Program-made: the position numbers and the translations under genes | Assembly: GCA_035463475.1 (NCBI GenBank) | Contig: DATHTE010000110.1 | Location: 1 to 64,000 of the forward strand | Direction: 5' to 3' | Source of the DNA: JACPDI01 sp035463475 | Lineage (GTDB): Bacteria > Acidobacteriota > Vicinamibacteria > Vicinamibacterales > 2-12-FULL-66-21 | Length of the DNA stretch: 64,000 bases | Shown here: positions 8,099-15,978 of the stretch, piece after piece | How positions within the stretch are numbered: position 1 is the first letter of the stretch | How the letters are laid out: each line of letters begins with the position of its first letter | Notes under the pieces: model-generated | Databases searched by the model: none | Told to the model about the DNA's origin: nothing | The model's input: only the letters and a program-made list of their open reading frames with translations

Positions 8099-8887
8099 AT
8101 GCGCCCAACCATCGCCCTCCTCAGTGACTTCGGCGGCCGAGACCACTACGCCGGGACGATGAAAGGGGTCATTCTGGGGATTTGCCCGGACGTGACGCTC
8201 GTGGACATCTCGCACGACGTACCGCCGCATGACGTGCTCACCGCAGCGCTCGAGCTCGCGGCCGCCTACAAGTACTTCCCGCAGGGCACGATCTTCCTGG
8301 CCGTCGTCGATCCGGGCGTTGGATCGGCGCGCCGCGGGCTGGCCGCCGACACGGGCGACTTCCGGTTCGTCGCGCCGGACAACGGGGTGCTCACGGCGGT
8401 GTTCCAGGAGGCGCCGCCCCGGAAGGTGGTAGAGCTCACCGAGCGCCGCTACGCCCGGCCGACCGTGAGCCGCACGTTCGAGGGGCGCGACCGGTTCGCG
8501 CCGGCTGCCGCCTGGCTGGCGAAGGGGATTCAGCTCGCGGCCCTCGGCCGCCCGCTCACCGACTACACGCGTCTGGAGATACCGCGCCCCCACGCCGAGG
8601 CGGACGCACTGCACGGAGAGGTGCTCCGCACAGACCGGTTCGGCAACGTGGTCACGAACATCGATCGCCGCACGTTCGAGAAGTTCGTCGAGGGGGACGC
8701 CGTCCAGATCGACGCAGGGACGCAGCGCATCGGGCGGCTCGTGGCCACGTACGCGGACATCGGGGCGGAGGAGATCTGCGCGCTGTTCGGCAGCACCGAT
8801 CATCTCGAGCTGGCCGCCAACTCCGCGAGCGCCGCCGAACGCCTCGCGCTGTCCCGAGGCGCGACGATCACGATCCGGAAGCTGTAG
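8099..8887 (+). CDS. S-adenosyl-L-methionine hydrolase (adenosine-forming; DUF62 family)
   Basis: 262 residues, family-typical length. The N-terminal domain begins IALLSDFGGRDHYAGTMKG, whose Asp is the SAM ribose-binding and catalytic-site residue, and continues with FLAVVDPGVGS and FVAPDNGVLT. The FEGRDRFAPAAAWLA motif carries the conserved Arg-Asp pair of the hydrolase group. The C-terminal beta domain has DRFGNVVTNID. Characterised members split SAM into adenosine and methionine with an activated water; the fluorinase and chlorinase are relatives. No halogenase-specific insertion is evident, so hydrolase is the better call. The leader is almost entirely the repeat array upstream, and no clear ribosome site is visible. 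Confidence 0.88.
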   Translation: MRPTIALLSDFGGRDHYAGTMKGVILGICPDVTLVDISHDVPPHDVLTAALELAAAYKYFPQGTIFLAVVDPGVGSARRGLAADTGDFRFVAPDNGVLTAVFQEAPPRKVVELTERRYARPTVSRTFEGRDRFAPAAAWLAKGIQLAALGRPLTDYTRLEIPRPHAEADALHGEVLRTDRFGNVVTNIDRRTFEKFVEGDAVQIDAGTQRIGRLVATYADIGAEEICALFGSTDHLELAANSASAAERLALSRGATITIRKL

Positions 8888-9032
8888 TGGCCTGACTTTT
8901 CAAAGGGACGCAAAGGAGGGCGGCCGCAGAGGACGCAGAGCGCGCACAGACGTCTGAGGAGTTCCGGGCGGGGCCGGTCACGACGGCCCGCAGGCCCGAC
9001 TTCGCCAGACTTCGTCGGGCCCACCGGAAGAG

Positions 9033-9094
9033 AAAAGGGCGTGGGAATGAGCCTCGTGCGATCGAAGAAGCTCATTCTCACGCCCCTTTTTTTC
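9033..9094 (+). terminator. Rho-independent terminator after the SAM hydrolase gene
   Basis: AAAAGGGCGTGGGAATGAGC pairs with GCTCATTCTCACGCCCCTTTT across an 17-base loop, with one bulge and one mismatch, and is followed by an unbroken run of seven T (9087-9093). It is the best stem plus U-tract in the window. The A-run at the left and T-run at the right could also let it act from the minus strand. Confidence 0.75.
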
Positions 9095-9174
9095 CGGGCG
9101 GCGTGAGAGCGCCGGCGGGCCGGTTCCTCTGCGTTCCCTGCGTGCTCCGAGGTTACCTTTCTCCGTGTCCTCGA

Positions 9175-9205
9175 TTGCCTCCACGTTCTGCGCGCGATCT
9201 AGAAT
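9175..9205 (+). promoter_or_regulatory. Possible promoter of the acyl-CoA dehydrogenase gene
   Basis: TTGCCT (9175-9180), a 19-base spacer and TAGAAT (9200-9205). Predicted start near 9212, leaving a leader of about 27 bases with AGGGGAAGG before the ATG at 9239. The long spacer makes this tentative. Confidence 0.35.
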
Positions 9206-9238
9206 GGTGCGTTTGGACCGCAGGGGAAGGCTGCCTTC

Positions 9239-10453
9239 ATGATGGACTTCGAATTGACTGAGGAACAACGCCTGCTCGAGCAGACGGTGCGCGAGTGGGG
9301 CACGCGCGAGATCGCGCCGCGCATCAAGGAACTGGACCGCCAGCACCGGTTCGACCGCGGCATCCTGCCGCAGATGGCGGAACTGGGTCTGCTCGGCGCG
9401 TCGGTGCCGGCCGAATATGGCGGCGCCGGGATGGACTACGTCAGCCTGGGGCTGATCTGCGAGGAACTCGAGTACGTGGACACGTCGCTGCGCGTGATCA
9501 TGTCGGTCCACGCGGGGCTCAACAGCCTCACGCTGCTCGCGTGGGGGACCGAGGACCAGCGCCAGCGATACCTCGTGCCGCAGGCGCAAGGGCGGAAGAT
9601 CGCCACCTACGGCCTGACCGAGCCGGCGGCGGGCAGCGACGCACGCGGCATCCAGTCGGTGGCGGTCAAGAACGGGGACCGCTACGTCCTGACGGGCGAG
9701 AAGATGTGGATTTCGCTCGCCGACGTCGCCGACAACTTCCTCGTGTTCGCCTGGTCGGACGCCGCCAAGAAGAAGCAGCGCGATCCGTCGGGCATCAGCG
9801 CGTTCATCGTGGAGCGCGGCTTCAAGGGCTTTTCGAGCGGCACGCTCAAGGAGAAGTGGGGCATCCTCGCGGGGAACACCGGCTTCTTCAAGATGGAGGA
9901 GGTCGAGGTGCCGCAGGAGAACCTCGTCGGGCGCGAGGGGGAGGGGTTCAAGATCGCGATGTTCGCGCTCGACCAGGGACGCTACACGGTGGCAGCAGGT
10001 GCCACGGGGCTGATCCGCGCGTGTCGCGACGCGAGCGCGAAGTACGCGAAGGAGCGCCGCGCCTTCGGCGTCGAGATCGCGCAGCATCAGCTCGTCAAGG
10101 AAATGATCGCGCAGATGGAATCGGACTACCAGGTCTCGCGCCTGCTCTGGCTGCGCGCGGGAACGCTCAAGAACCTCGGGCGGCGCAACACGCAGGAGAC
10201 GAGCCTCGCGAAGTGGTTTGCCACCGTCGCGTCGGAGCGCGCCGCCGGGGACGCCGTCCAGGTGCACGGCGCGAACGGCTACTCCGACGAGTATCCGGTC
10301 GGGCGTTTTTATCGGAACTGCAAGGGCGCAGTCATTTACGAGGGAACGCGCGAGATCCACAAGCTGATGCAGGCGGACTACGTGCTCGGCTACCGCGTCG
10401 ACCGCCCCACGCGTTGCGAGCTGCCGCCCTACAAGTCCGCGGTGAGGAGCTGA
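9239..10453 (+). CDS. Acyl-CoA dehydrogenase (FAD), glutaryl/short-chain-like
   Basis: 404 residues. Flavoenzyme of the acyl-CoA dehydrogenase superfamily: N-terminal helical domain (FELTEEQRLLEQTVREW), central beta domain with the FAD/substrate signature YGLTEPAAGSDARGIQS and KMWISLADVADNFLVFAW, and C-terminal helical domain. The catalytic base is E368 in VIYEGTREIHKLMQADYVLG, the position used by short-chain and glutaryl-CoA enzymes. The sequence RFYRNCKGAVIYEGT is also close to glutaryl-CoA dehydrogenases, but the substrate cannot be fixed without modelling. No electron-transfer flavoprotein or other beta-oxidation gene is nearby; glpX follows after 10 bases. Confidence 0.92.
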   Translation: MMDFELTEEQRLLEQTVREWGTREIAPRIKELDRQHRFDRGILPQMAELGLLGASVPAEYGGAGMDYVSLGLICEELEYVDTSLRVIMSVHAGLNSLTLLAWGTEDQRQRYLVPQAQGRKIATYGLTEPAAGSDARGIQSVAVKNGDRYVLTGEKMWISLADVADNFLVFAWSDAAKKKQRDPSGISAFIVERGFKGFSSGTLKEKWGILAGNTGFFKMEEVEVPQENLVGREGEGFKIAMFALDQGRYTVAAGATGLIRACRDASAKYAKERRAFGVEIAQHQLVKEMIAQMESDYQVSRLLWLRAGTLKNLGRRNTQETSLAKWFATVASERAAGDAVQVHGANGYSDEYPVGRFYRNCKGAVIYEGTREIHKLMQADYVLGYRVDRPTRCELPPYKSAVRS

Positions 10454-10463
10454 GGAGGCCTCG

Positions 10464-11456
10464 ATGGAAGATCTTTCGCTCGAGTTCCTGCGCGTCGTGG
10501 AGCAGGCGGCGATCGCCTGCGCGCACACGATGGGCCAGGGAGATCGGCACAAGTCCGACCAGGTGGCGGTCGAGGCGATGCGCAAGTGCCTCGACACTGT
10601 CGCCATCGACGGCACGATTGTCATCGGCGAAGGTGAACGGGACGAGGCGCCGATGTTGTTCATCGGCGAGAAGGTCGGCGCCGCGCACTCGAAGGCGGAT
10701 GCCGGACGCCACAGCACATTCCCGAAGGTCGACATCGCCGTCGATCCGCTCGAGGGGACGAACCTGTGCGCGACCGGCGCCTCAAACGCGCTCGCCGTGC
10801 TCGCTGCGTCGAGCGAAGGGGGCCTGCTGCACGCCCCCGACCTGTACATGGAGAAGCTCGTCGTCGGTCCGAGCTCGAAGGAGTTCGTCAGCCTGGATGC
10901 GCCCGTCCATGACAACCTGCTCGCGATTGCGAAGGCGCTCGATCGCGACGTGGACGACCTCGTCGTGATTGTGCTGGATCGTCCCCGGCACGAGAAGCTG
11001 ATCGCCGACATCCGCGCGACGGGCGCCCGGATTCGTTTGATCACCGACGGCGACCTGTCCGCCGGAATCGCGGCGGCGGTGGCCGGAAGCGGCGTGCACG
11101 CGGTGATGGGGACCGGCGGCGCCCCCGAAGGCGTGCTGACGGCGGCGGCCATGCGCTGCCTGAACGGCGAGATCTTCGCCCGGCTCGTCATCGACAAGCC
11201 GGAGCACGAGCAGCGGTGTCGCGCGATGGGCATCACCGACCCGAAGCGCATCTACCGATCCGCGGACCTGGCGTCCGGCGAGTCGATCATCTTCGCCGCC
11301 ACGGGCGTCACCGATGGCACGCTGATGAGGGGGGTCCGCTTCTTCGGTGACGGCACCCGCACCAACTCGGTGGTGATGCAGACCGACCCGCATCGCGTCC
11401 GATTCATCGACACCATACATGTCGCCGAGGACCGGGACGTGAAAGTCCGCTTCTGA
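10464..11456 (+). CDS. glpX: Fructose-1,6-bisphosphatase, class II
   Basis: 330 residues. It removes the 1-phosphate of fructose 1,6-bisphosphate in gluconeogenesis, or of fructose 1,6- and sedoheptulose 1,7-bisphosphates in some lineages. Class II (GlpX) motifs are clear: IVIGEGERDEAPMLFIGE (GEGERDEAPM at 55-64) and the Li+-sensitive phosphatase metal site AVDPLEGTNL (DPLEGT at 94-99), then HAVMGTGGAPEGVLTAAAM. The ATG at 10464 is preceded by GAGGAGG. Its stop shares bases with the ATG of the MFS gene (TGATG), so the two are coupled. Confidence 0.95.
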   Translation: MEDLSLEFLRVVEQAAIACAHTMGQGDRHKSDQVAVEAMRKCLDTVAIDGTIVIGEGERDEAPMLFIGEKVGAAHSKADAGRHSTFPKVDIAVDPLEGTNLCATGASNALAVLAASSEGGLLHAPDLYMEKLVVGPSSKEFVSLDAPVHDNLLAIAKALDRDVDDLVVIVLDRPRHEKLIADIRATGARIRLITDGDLSAGIAAAVAGSGVHAVMGTGGAPEGVLTAAAMRCLNGEIFARLVIDKPEHEQRCRAMGITDPKRIYRSADLASGESIIFAATGVTDGTLMRGVRFFGDGTRTNSVVMQTDPHRVRFIDTIHVAEDRDVKVRF

Positions 11457-12688
11457 TGGGGGAATTCCGGGGCTGGCGGCGGAACCTCTTCGCCGCCACC
11501 GCCGCGAGCTTCATCGGGTTCACCGGCTTCACGCTGGTGATGCCCTTCCTGCCGCTCTATTTCCAGCAACTCGGTCTCACCGACGTGTCCGAGGTGGCGT
11601 TGTGGTCCGGCATGAGCCTCGGCGTGACGCCGGCGCTCACGGCGATCCTCTCGCCGCTGTGGGGACGGCTGGCGGACCGGTTCGGCCGCAAGATCATGGT
11701 CGAGCGCTCGATCGCGAGCTTCGTGGTGATCATGTCGGCGCTGGCGTATGTCAGCGAGCCGTGGCACGTGTTCGCGCTGCGCGCGGTCCAGGGCCTGTTT
11801 GCCGGCTACGGCTCGCTGACGCTGACGATGGCTGCCGAGTCGGCCCCCGCCGAGCACCTGCCCCACGCGATCGGCACCGTGCAGACCGCGCAGCGGCTCG
11901 GACCGGCGCTCGGGCCGCTCATCGGCGGCGTCATCGCGCAACTGGTCGGGATTCGCCGTGCCTTCCTGGTGTCCGCAGGGTTCTACGCCGTGGCGCTCGT
12001 GCTCGTCTTTGTCCTCTATCGCGAGACCGGCGGCCGCCACGAGACCGCGAACAAGCGGGGCGCCGTGAGCTTCCGTGACATCCTCGCGTTCGAGAATTTC
12101 CTGCTGCTGATGCTGGTGATCTTCCTCGTACAACTCGTCGATCGCAGCTTCGGGCCGATCCTGCCGCTGTACCTGGTAGAACTGGGCGTGGCCCCGGGCA
12201 GGGTCGCGGTGTTCGCCGGAATCCTGTTCTCGGCGGCCGCGTTCGCGGCGGCAGGGGGAAACCAGCTGACCGCGAGGCTGGTCCGAGTGCGTCCCGCGCG
12301 CGCGCTGCTGGCCGTCTCGACGGCGCTGTGCGGCGCCGGGGCCGCCGTCTACGCGGTGCGTCCGCCAGCCTCGGTCCTGTTCATCGTCACGCCGTTCTTC
12401 GGTCTGGCGGTCGGCGTCGCCATGACCACGGCCTACAGCACCGCGAGCGCGCTCATCCCGCGGGGATCCAGCGGCGCGGGATTCGGCCTGCTCACGACCG
12501 CGTCGCTCGCGGGGCTGGCCATCAGCCCGATGCTCAGCGGCCTGCTCGGCGCGACGAGCATCCGCGCCGTGTTCGCGCTGGACGCCGTCGTCATGGCCCT
12601 GCTCGCCGTGTGGCTACGCCGCGCGATGATCGAACGCCCGCCGACGGTCTCGCCGCGCATTGCCGCATCACCGTCGGAAACGGCGTGA
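11456..12688 (+). CDS. MFS transporter (multidrug-efflux-like, 12 TM)
   Basis: 410 residues with about 12 hydrophobic segments. The loop 2-3 signature GRLADRFGRKIMVERS is a good MFS motif A, and the N-terminal half has the LGPALGPLIGGVIAQL motif-C-like Gly/Pro pattern that is associated with drug:H+ antiporters. The loop between halves is short and basic (YRETGGRHETANKRG). Start ATG 11456 overlaps the glpX stop. Family knowledge supports proton-driven export of small molecules; the substrate is unknown, and coupling to glpX does not indicate a sugar specifically. Confidence 0.85.
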   Translation: MGEFRGWRRNLFAATAASFIGFTGFTLVMPFLPLYFQQLGLTDVSEVALWSGMSLGVTPALTAILSPLWGRLADRFGRKIMVERSIASFVVIMSALAYVSEPWHVFALRAVQGLFAGYGSLTLTMAAESAPAEHLPHAIGTVQTAQRLGPALGPLIGGVIAQLVGIRRAFLVSAGFYAVALVLVFVLYRETGGRHETANKRGAVSFRDILAFENFLLLMLVIFLVQLVDRSFGPILPLYLVELGVAPGRVAVFAGILFSAAAFAAAGGNQLTARLVRVRPARALLAVSTALCGAGAAVYAVRPPASVLFIVTPFFGLAVGVAMTTAYSTASALIPRGSSGAGFGLLTTASLAGLAISPMLSGLLGATSIRAVFALDAVVMALLAVWLRRAMIERPPTVSPRIAASPSETA

Positions 12689-12701
12689 GCGCCCCAACTT
12701 A

Positions 12702-12764
12702 CCTTTTCCCTTTTCCCTTTTCCCTTTTCCCTTTTCCCTTTCCCCTTTTCCCTTTCCCCTTCGT
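12702..12764. repeat. Tandem 7-bp repeat (ttttccc), about 8 copies
   Basis: A pure pyrimidine tract of ttttccc units with two shifted copies (tttcccc), between the stop codons of the convergent MFS and antiporter genes. The purine/pyrimidine strand bias means it could form triplex-type structures; copy number is likely to vary between strains. Confidence 0.85.
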
Positions 12765-12782
12765 GCCCCTGACTTTTCGCCT

Positions 12783-14072
12783 TTACGCTTTGCCTTCTTT
12801 GGTGATTTCCTCCGGCGGCCCCGCGATTGTCTCTTCCACGAGAGGCGCCTCGCGGACGGCGGCGGACGGGAAGGCCAGCTTCAGCAGCGGCGGGGTCACC
12901 ATCGTCGTCACGAGAACCATGATCACGGATGCGGAAAACACGTCGCGGCCGATCAGCCCGTTGGCGAGCCCGTACCCGGCAACGATCAGCCCGACCTCGC
13001 CGCGGGAGATCATGCCGACGCCGACCCGCAGCGACTGAAGGTTATTGAAACCGGCCAGGCGGGCGGCGACTCCGCAGCCCGCGGCCTTGCCGACGATCGC
13101 GACAGCCACCAGCACCACGACGAACGCCGCCTGCGCGCCGAGGGCACGGGCGTTCGCCTGCAGGCCGATGCTGACGAAGAACGCCGGGACGAAGATCGAG
13201 TACGTCAACGGGTGGATGCCGCGATCGATGTCCGCCTTGTCGCGCGTGCGGGCGAAGAGCAACCCGGCGAGGTACGAGCCGGTGATGGCCGCGACGCCGC
13301 CGACATATTCGGCGGCCCACGCATAGAGGAACGCGACGACCACTGCCGCGGCCAGCACCGCCTGGCTCACCTGGAGGGCGCCTGCGGCGCGGATGATCGC
13401 GGGGAACGTCCGCCCGGCGATCCAGCCCACGACGAAGAAGGCCGTCGCGCGCAGCAGGGTGACGGCGATGCTCCCCACACCGAATCCCCCTTCCGCCCGG
13501 GCGAGTGCGGCGACGACCGACAACACCATGATCCCCATGACGTCGTCGATGACGGCGGCGCCGAGGATCGTGGTGCCCTCGCGCGAGCGGATGGCTCCCA
13601 GCTCCATCAGCGTCTGGGCGGAGATGCTGACGGACGTCGCTGTGAGGATCGATCCGATGAAGATGCCTTCCCAGAAGAGCGGCAGGCCGAACGCCCACGC
13701 GGTGAGCGCGCCGCCAGCCATCGGCAGCCCGACCCCGCCCGCGGCCGCCCAGAACGCCACCTTGCCCACGCGGCGCATTTCGTCGAGGTCCGTTTCGAGA
13801 CCGGCGACGAACATCAAGAGGATGACCCCGACATCCGCGAAGTCGCGCACGAGGCCGAGCAGCGGCACCGGGGCCTGGTCGAGCCCGTGCGCGACCGGCG
13901 TGGCGAACACGGGCCAGCCGAGCACGTTGAGCAGGGTCGGGCCGAGCAGGAGGCCGATCAGGATCTCGCCGAGGACGGCGGGCTGGCGCAGGCGGCTGGC
14001 GACCGCTCCCGCGAGCTTTGCCGACGCGACGATAATGGTGAGCAGCAGCAGGATCTGGAGGGAGTGCGACAT
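12783..14072 (-). CDS. Cation:proton antiporter (CPA2, probably Na+/H+)
   Basis: 429 residues, nearly all membrane: about 12-13 hydrophobic segments, with the KefB/NapA-type start RQPAVLGEILIGLLLGPTLL and FADVGVILLMFVAGLETDLDEM. The ion-binding motif is D176-D177 in GAAVIDDVMGIMVLS. Two adjacent Asp residues mark the electrogenic NapA/NhaA-like transporters, where KefB/C types usually have a different pair, so Na+/H+ exchange is the best guess. The discontinuous helix region is ILTATSVSISAQTLMELG. There is no C-terminal RCK/TrkA-N domain, so it is not a complete Kef channel. The start is 17 bases from the divergent sua5 start. Confidence 0.88.
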   Translation of the reverse strand: MSHSLQILLLLTIIVASAKLAGAVASRLRQPAVLGEILIGLLLGPTLLNVLGWPVFATPVAHGLDQAPVPLLGLVRDFADVGVILLMFVAGLETDLDEMRRVGKVAFWAAAGGVGLPMAGGALTAWAFGLPLFWEGIFIGSILTATSVSISAQTLMELGAIRSREGTTILGAAVIDDVMGIMVLSVVAALARAEGGFGVGSIAVTLLRATAFFVVGWIAGRTFPAIIRAAGALQVSQAVLAAAVVVAFLYAWAAEYVGGVAAITGSYLAGLLFARTRDKADIDRGIHPLTYSIFVPAFFVSIGLQANARALGAQAAFVVVLVAVAIVGKAAGCGVAARLAGFNNLQSLRVGVGMISRGEVGLIVAGYGLANGLIGRDVFSASVIMVLVTTMVTPPLLKLAFPSAAVREAPLVEETIAGPPEEITKEGKA

Positions 14073-14089
14073 CGGGTGCTGTCATTCTC

Positions 14090-14716
14090 ATGCCTGTACA
14101 CCTCGCAATCAACCCGGTGACGCCGGATCCGCGGCGTGTCCGCGACGCGGTCGACGTCGTGCGCGCCGGGCACGTCATCGCGTACCCGACCGACACGCAG
14201 TACGGCCTGGGCGCGGACCCGCGCGATCCGGCCGCGGTGGCGGAGGTGTTCGCGATCAAAGGGCGTGACGCGGCGCGATCGCTGCCGCTGATTGCTGGGT
14301 CGTTCGAACAGGCTCAGCGCACGGGGCTGTTCGACGCGCGGGCCCGGCGGCTCGCCGCGCGCTTCTGGCCCGGCCCGCTCACGCTCGTGGTGCCGCAGGC
14401 GATGTCGTTCGCCGCCGGCGTGGCGGAAGACGGCCGCGTCGCGCTGCGCGTGCCGGATCACGCGCTCGCGCGCGCGCTCGCGCAGGAACTCGGCTGCGCG
14501 CTCACCGCGACCAGCGCGAACCGCAGCGGCGCGCCTGCCGCCGCGACGGCGGACGACGTGGCCGCGGCGCTCGGCGATCTCGTGTCGTGCATCGTCGATG
14601 GCGGAGCGGCGCCCGGGGGCGCGCCGTCAACGATCGTCGACGTGTCGGGTGGTGCGCCGCGGCTGGTGCGCGCGGGCGCGGTGCCGTGGGAGCGCGTGCT
14701 AGAATCGCTCGAGTGA
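14090..14716 (+). CDS. L-threonylcarbamoyladenylate synthase (Sua5/YrdC/YciO)
   Basis: 208 residues. It makes threonylcarbamoyl-AMP from threonine, bicarbonate and ATP, the first step of the t6A37 tRNA modification. The family signature is GHVIAYPTDTQYGLGADP followed by the KGRD loop, FWPGPLTLVVP, the LRVPDH strand and the CALTATSANRSG segment. It is YrdC-length, without the extra C-terminal Sua5 domain. YciO paralogues look similar, so function is likely rather than certain. The stop codon overlaps the GTG of hflX. Confidence 0.88.
   Translation: MPVHLAINPVTPDPRRVRDAVDVVRAGHVIAYPTDTQYGLGADPRDPAAVAEVFAIKGRDAARSLPLIAGSFEQAQRTGLFDARARRLAARFWPGPLTLVVPQAMSFAAGVAEDGRVALRVPDHALARALAQELGCALTATSANRSGAPAAATADDVAAALGDLVSCIVDGGAAPGGAPSTIVDVSGGAPRLVRAGAVPWERVLESLE
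14697..14705 (+). promoter_or_regulatory. Extended -10 element before hflX, inside the end of sua5
   Basis: TGC plus TAGAAT, ending 7 bases before the hflX GTG. It lies within sua5 codons (the last residues LESLE), so it may be fortuitous, but sequence and spacing match the glgA element at 1407-1415. Confidence 0.35.
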
Positions 14717-15978
14717 CCGCTTCGGAACGCGCAGCGCTGGTGGGGCTGCTCTCGCCACAGAGGCATGCCGCGGATCCGGAGCACGCACTCGACGAGCTGG
14801 CCGGACTAGCCGAGGCGGCCGGCGCCCGCGTCGTGTTGCGGTTGCTCCAGGAGCGTCCCAAGCCTGACCCGGCGACGTTTCTCGGCAGCGGCAAGGTCGA
14901 CACGCTCGCGGCGGCCTGCGCCGAGTCGCGCGTCGACGTCGTCATCTTCGACAACGAGCTGTCACCCGCGCAGCTGCGCAACCTCGAAGAGCGACTCGGC
15001 GTCAAGGTCATCGACCGCACGCAACTGATCCTGGACATCTTCGCGCGCCGCGCGCGCTCGCGGGAAGGCAAGCTGCAGGTGGAGCTGGCGCAGCTGAAAT
15101 ACCTGATGCCGCGGCTCGCCGGCCGCGGCACCGCGTTGTCGCGCCTCGGCGGCGGCATCGGCACGCGCGGTCCCGGCGAAACGAAACTCGAGACGGACCG
15201 GCGGCGGATCCGCTACCGCCTCGCGGGCCTGTCGCGTGAGATCGAGGAAGTGCGGCGCCGCCGCGGGCAGCTGCGCGAGCGCCGGCACAAGTCCGCCGTT
15301 CCCACCGTGGCGCTCGTCGGCTACACCAACGCGGGCAAGACGACGCTCTTCAACGCGTTGACCGGCGAGGACGCCCGCGCGTCCAACGCGCTGTTCGTGA
15401 CGCTCGATCCCCTGGTGCGGCGCGTCAAGCTGCCCGATCAGCGCCAGCTGCTCATCTCGGACACGGTCGGTTTCATCGACCGGCTGCCGCACCCGATCGT
15501 CGCCGCGTTCCGCGCGACCCTCGAAGAAGCGGCCGATGCCGACCTGCTGCTGCACGTCATCGACGCCGCGGCACCGGACCGCGAGCGTCACATCGAGACC
15601 GTGCGCGACGTGCTGCTGGAGATCGGCGCGTCGCGCGTGCCGCTGCTGGACGTGTTCAACAAGGCCGACATGCTGGACGATGCGGAGCGCCGGCGTGTGC
15701 GGGCGCTGCACCCGGCGGGCTTCTGCATCTCGGCGCTGCGCGGCGAGGGGCGAAACGAGCTGCTCGACACGATTGCGTCACGCCTCGCGCTCGACACGGC
15801 TCGCGTGACCCTGGAGTTCGATCTGCAAAACGGGCAGCGCGACGCGCTTGCCGACGTGTATCGCCACGGCCGGGTGCTGCGGCATCTCTCCAACGGCGCG
15901 CGCGTGTCGGTCGAGGCGGAGTTACCGCGCCGCGTGCTCCCGCGATTCGCCGAGTTCAGAAAGGGCGCGCTGCCGTGA
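14713..15978 (+). CDS. hflX: GTPase HflX (ribosome-associated)
   Basis: 421 residues from the GTG at 14713, which overlaps the sua5 stop (GTGA); the frame is open further upstream through sua5 but the family homology starts near ERAALVGLLS. The N-terminal HflX domain contains KPDPATFLGSGKVDTL and the glycine-rich GGGIGTRGPGETKLE, then a coiled segment (EIEEVRRRRGQLRERR), then the G domain with ALVGYTNAGKTTLFNAL (P-loop near 203-210), DTVGFI (G3) and NKAD (G4). HflX splits or rescues stalled ribosomes. The C-terminal stop overlaps the next GTG. Confidence 0.95.
   Translation: MTASERAALVGLLSPQRHAADPEHALDELAGLAEAAGARVVLRLLQERPKPDPATFLGSGKVDTLAAACAESRVDVVIFDNELSPAQLRNLEERLGVKVIDRTQLILDIFARRARSREGKLQVELAQLKYLMPRLAGRGTALSRLGGGIGTRGPGETKLETDRRRIRYRLAGLSREIEEVRRRRGQLRERRHKSAVPTVALVGYTNAGKTTLFNALTGEDARASNALFVTLDPLVRRVKLPDQRQLLISDTVGFIDRLPHPIVAAFRATLEEAADADLLLHVIDAAAPDRERHIETVRDVLLEIGASRVPLLDVFNKADMLDDAERRRVRALHPAGFCISALRGEGRNELLDTIASRLALDTARVTLEFDLQNGQRDALADVYRHGRVLRHLSNGARVSVEAELPRRVLPRFAEFRKGALP

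Larger units (their letters stand above)
8888..9238. other. 351-bp intergenic cassette with terminator between inverted low-complexity words
   Basis: No gene was found. The left part (about 8898-8945) contains cgcagagg-type words; the right part (about 9127-9190) contains their reverse complement (ctctgcgttccctgcgtgctccgaggtt and similar). Between them is a strong terminator hairpin (9033-9094). At the right edge is a possible promoter for the acyl-CoA dehydrogenase. The inverted arrangement suggests a decayed repeat unit rather than a gene. Confidence 0.5.

Noticed and set aside
8978..11251. Minus-strand frame of 757 codons opposite acyl-CoA dehydrogenase and glpX
   Set aside because: Spans two real genes and an intergenic region on the other strand; no recognisable domain.
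12702..12764. Poly-pyrimidine tract as polypurine origin or promoter element
   Set aside because: Simple 7-bp tandem repeat between two convergent stop codons; nothing else supports a function.
12660..14120. Plus-strand frame of 486 codons opposite the antiporter
   Set aside because: Begins in the ttttccc repeat and reads as Asp/Arg/Gly-rich sequence without membrane segments or motifs.
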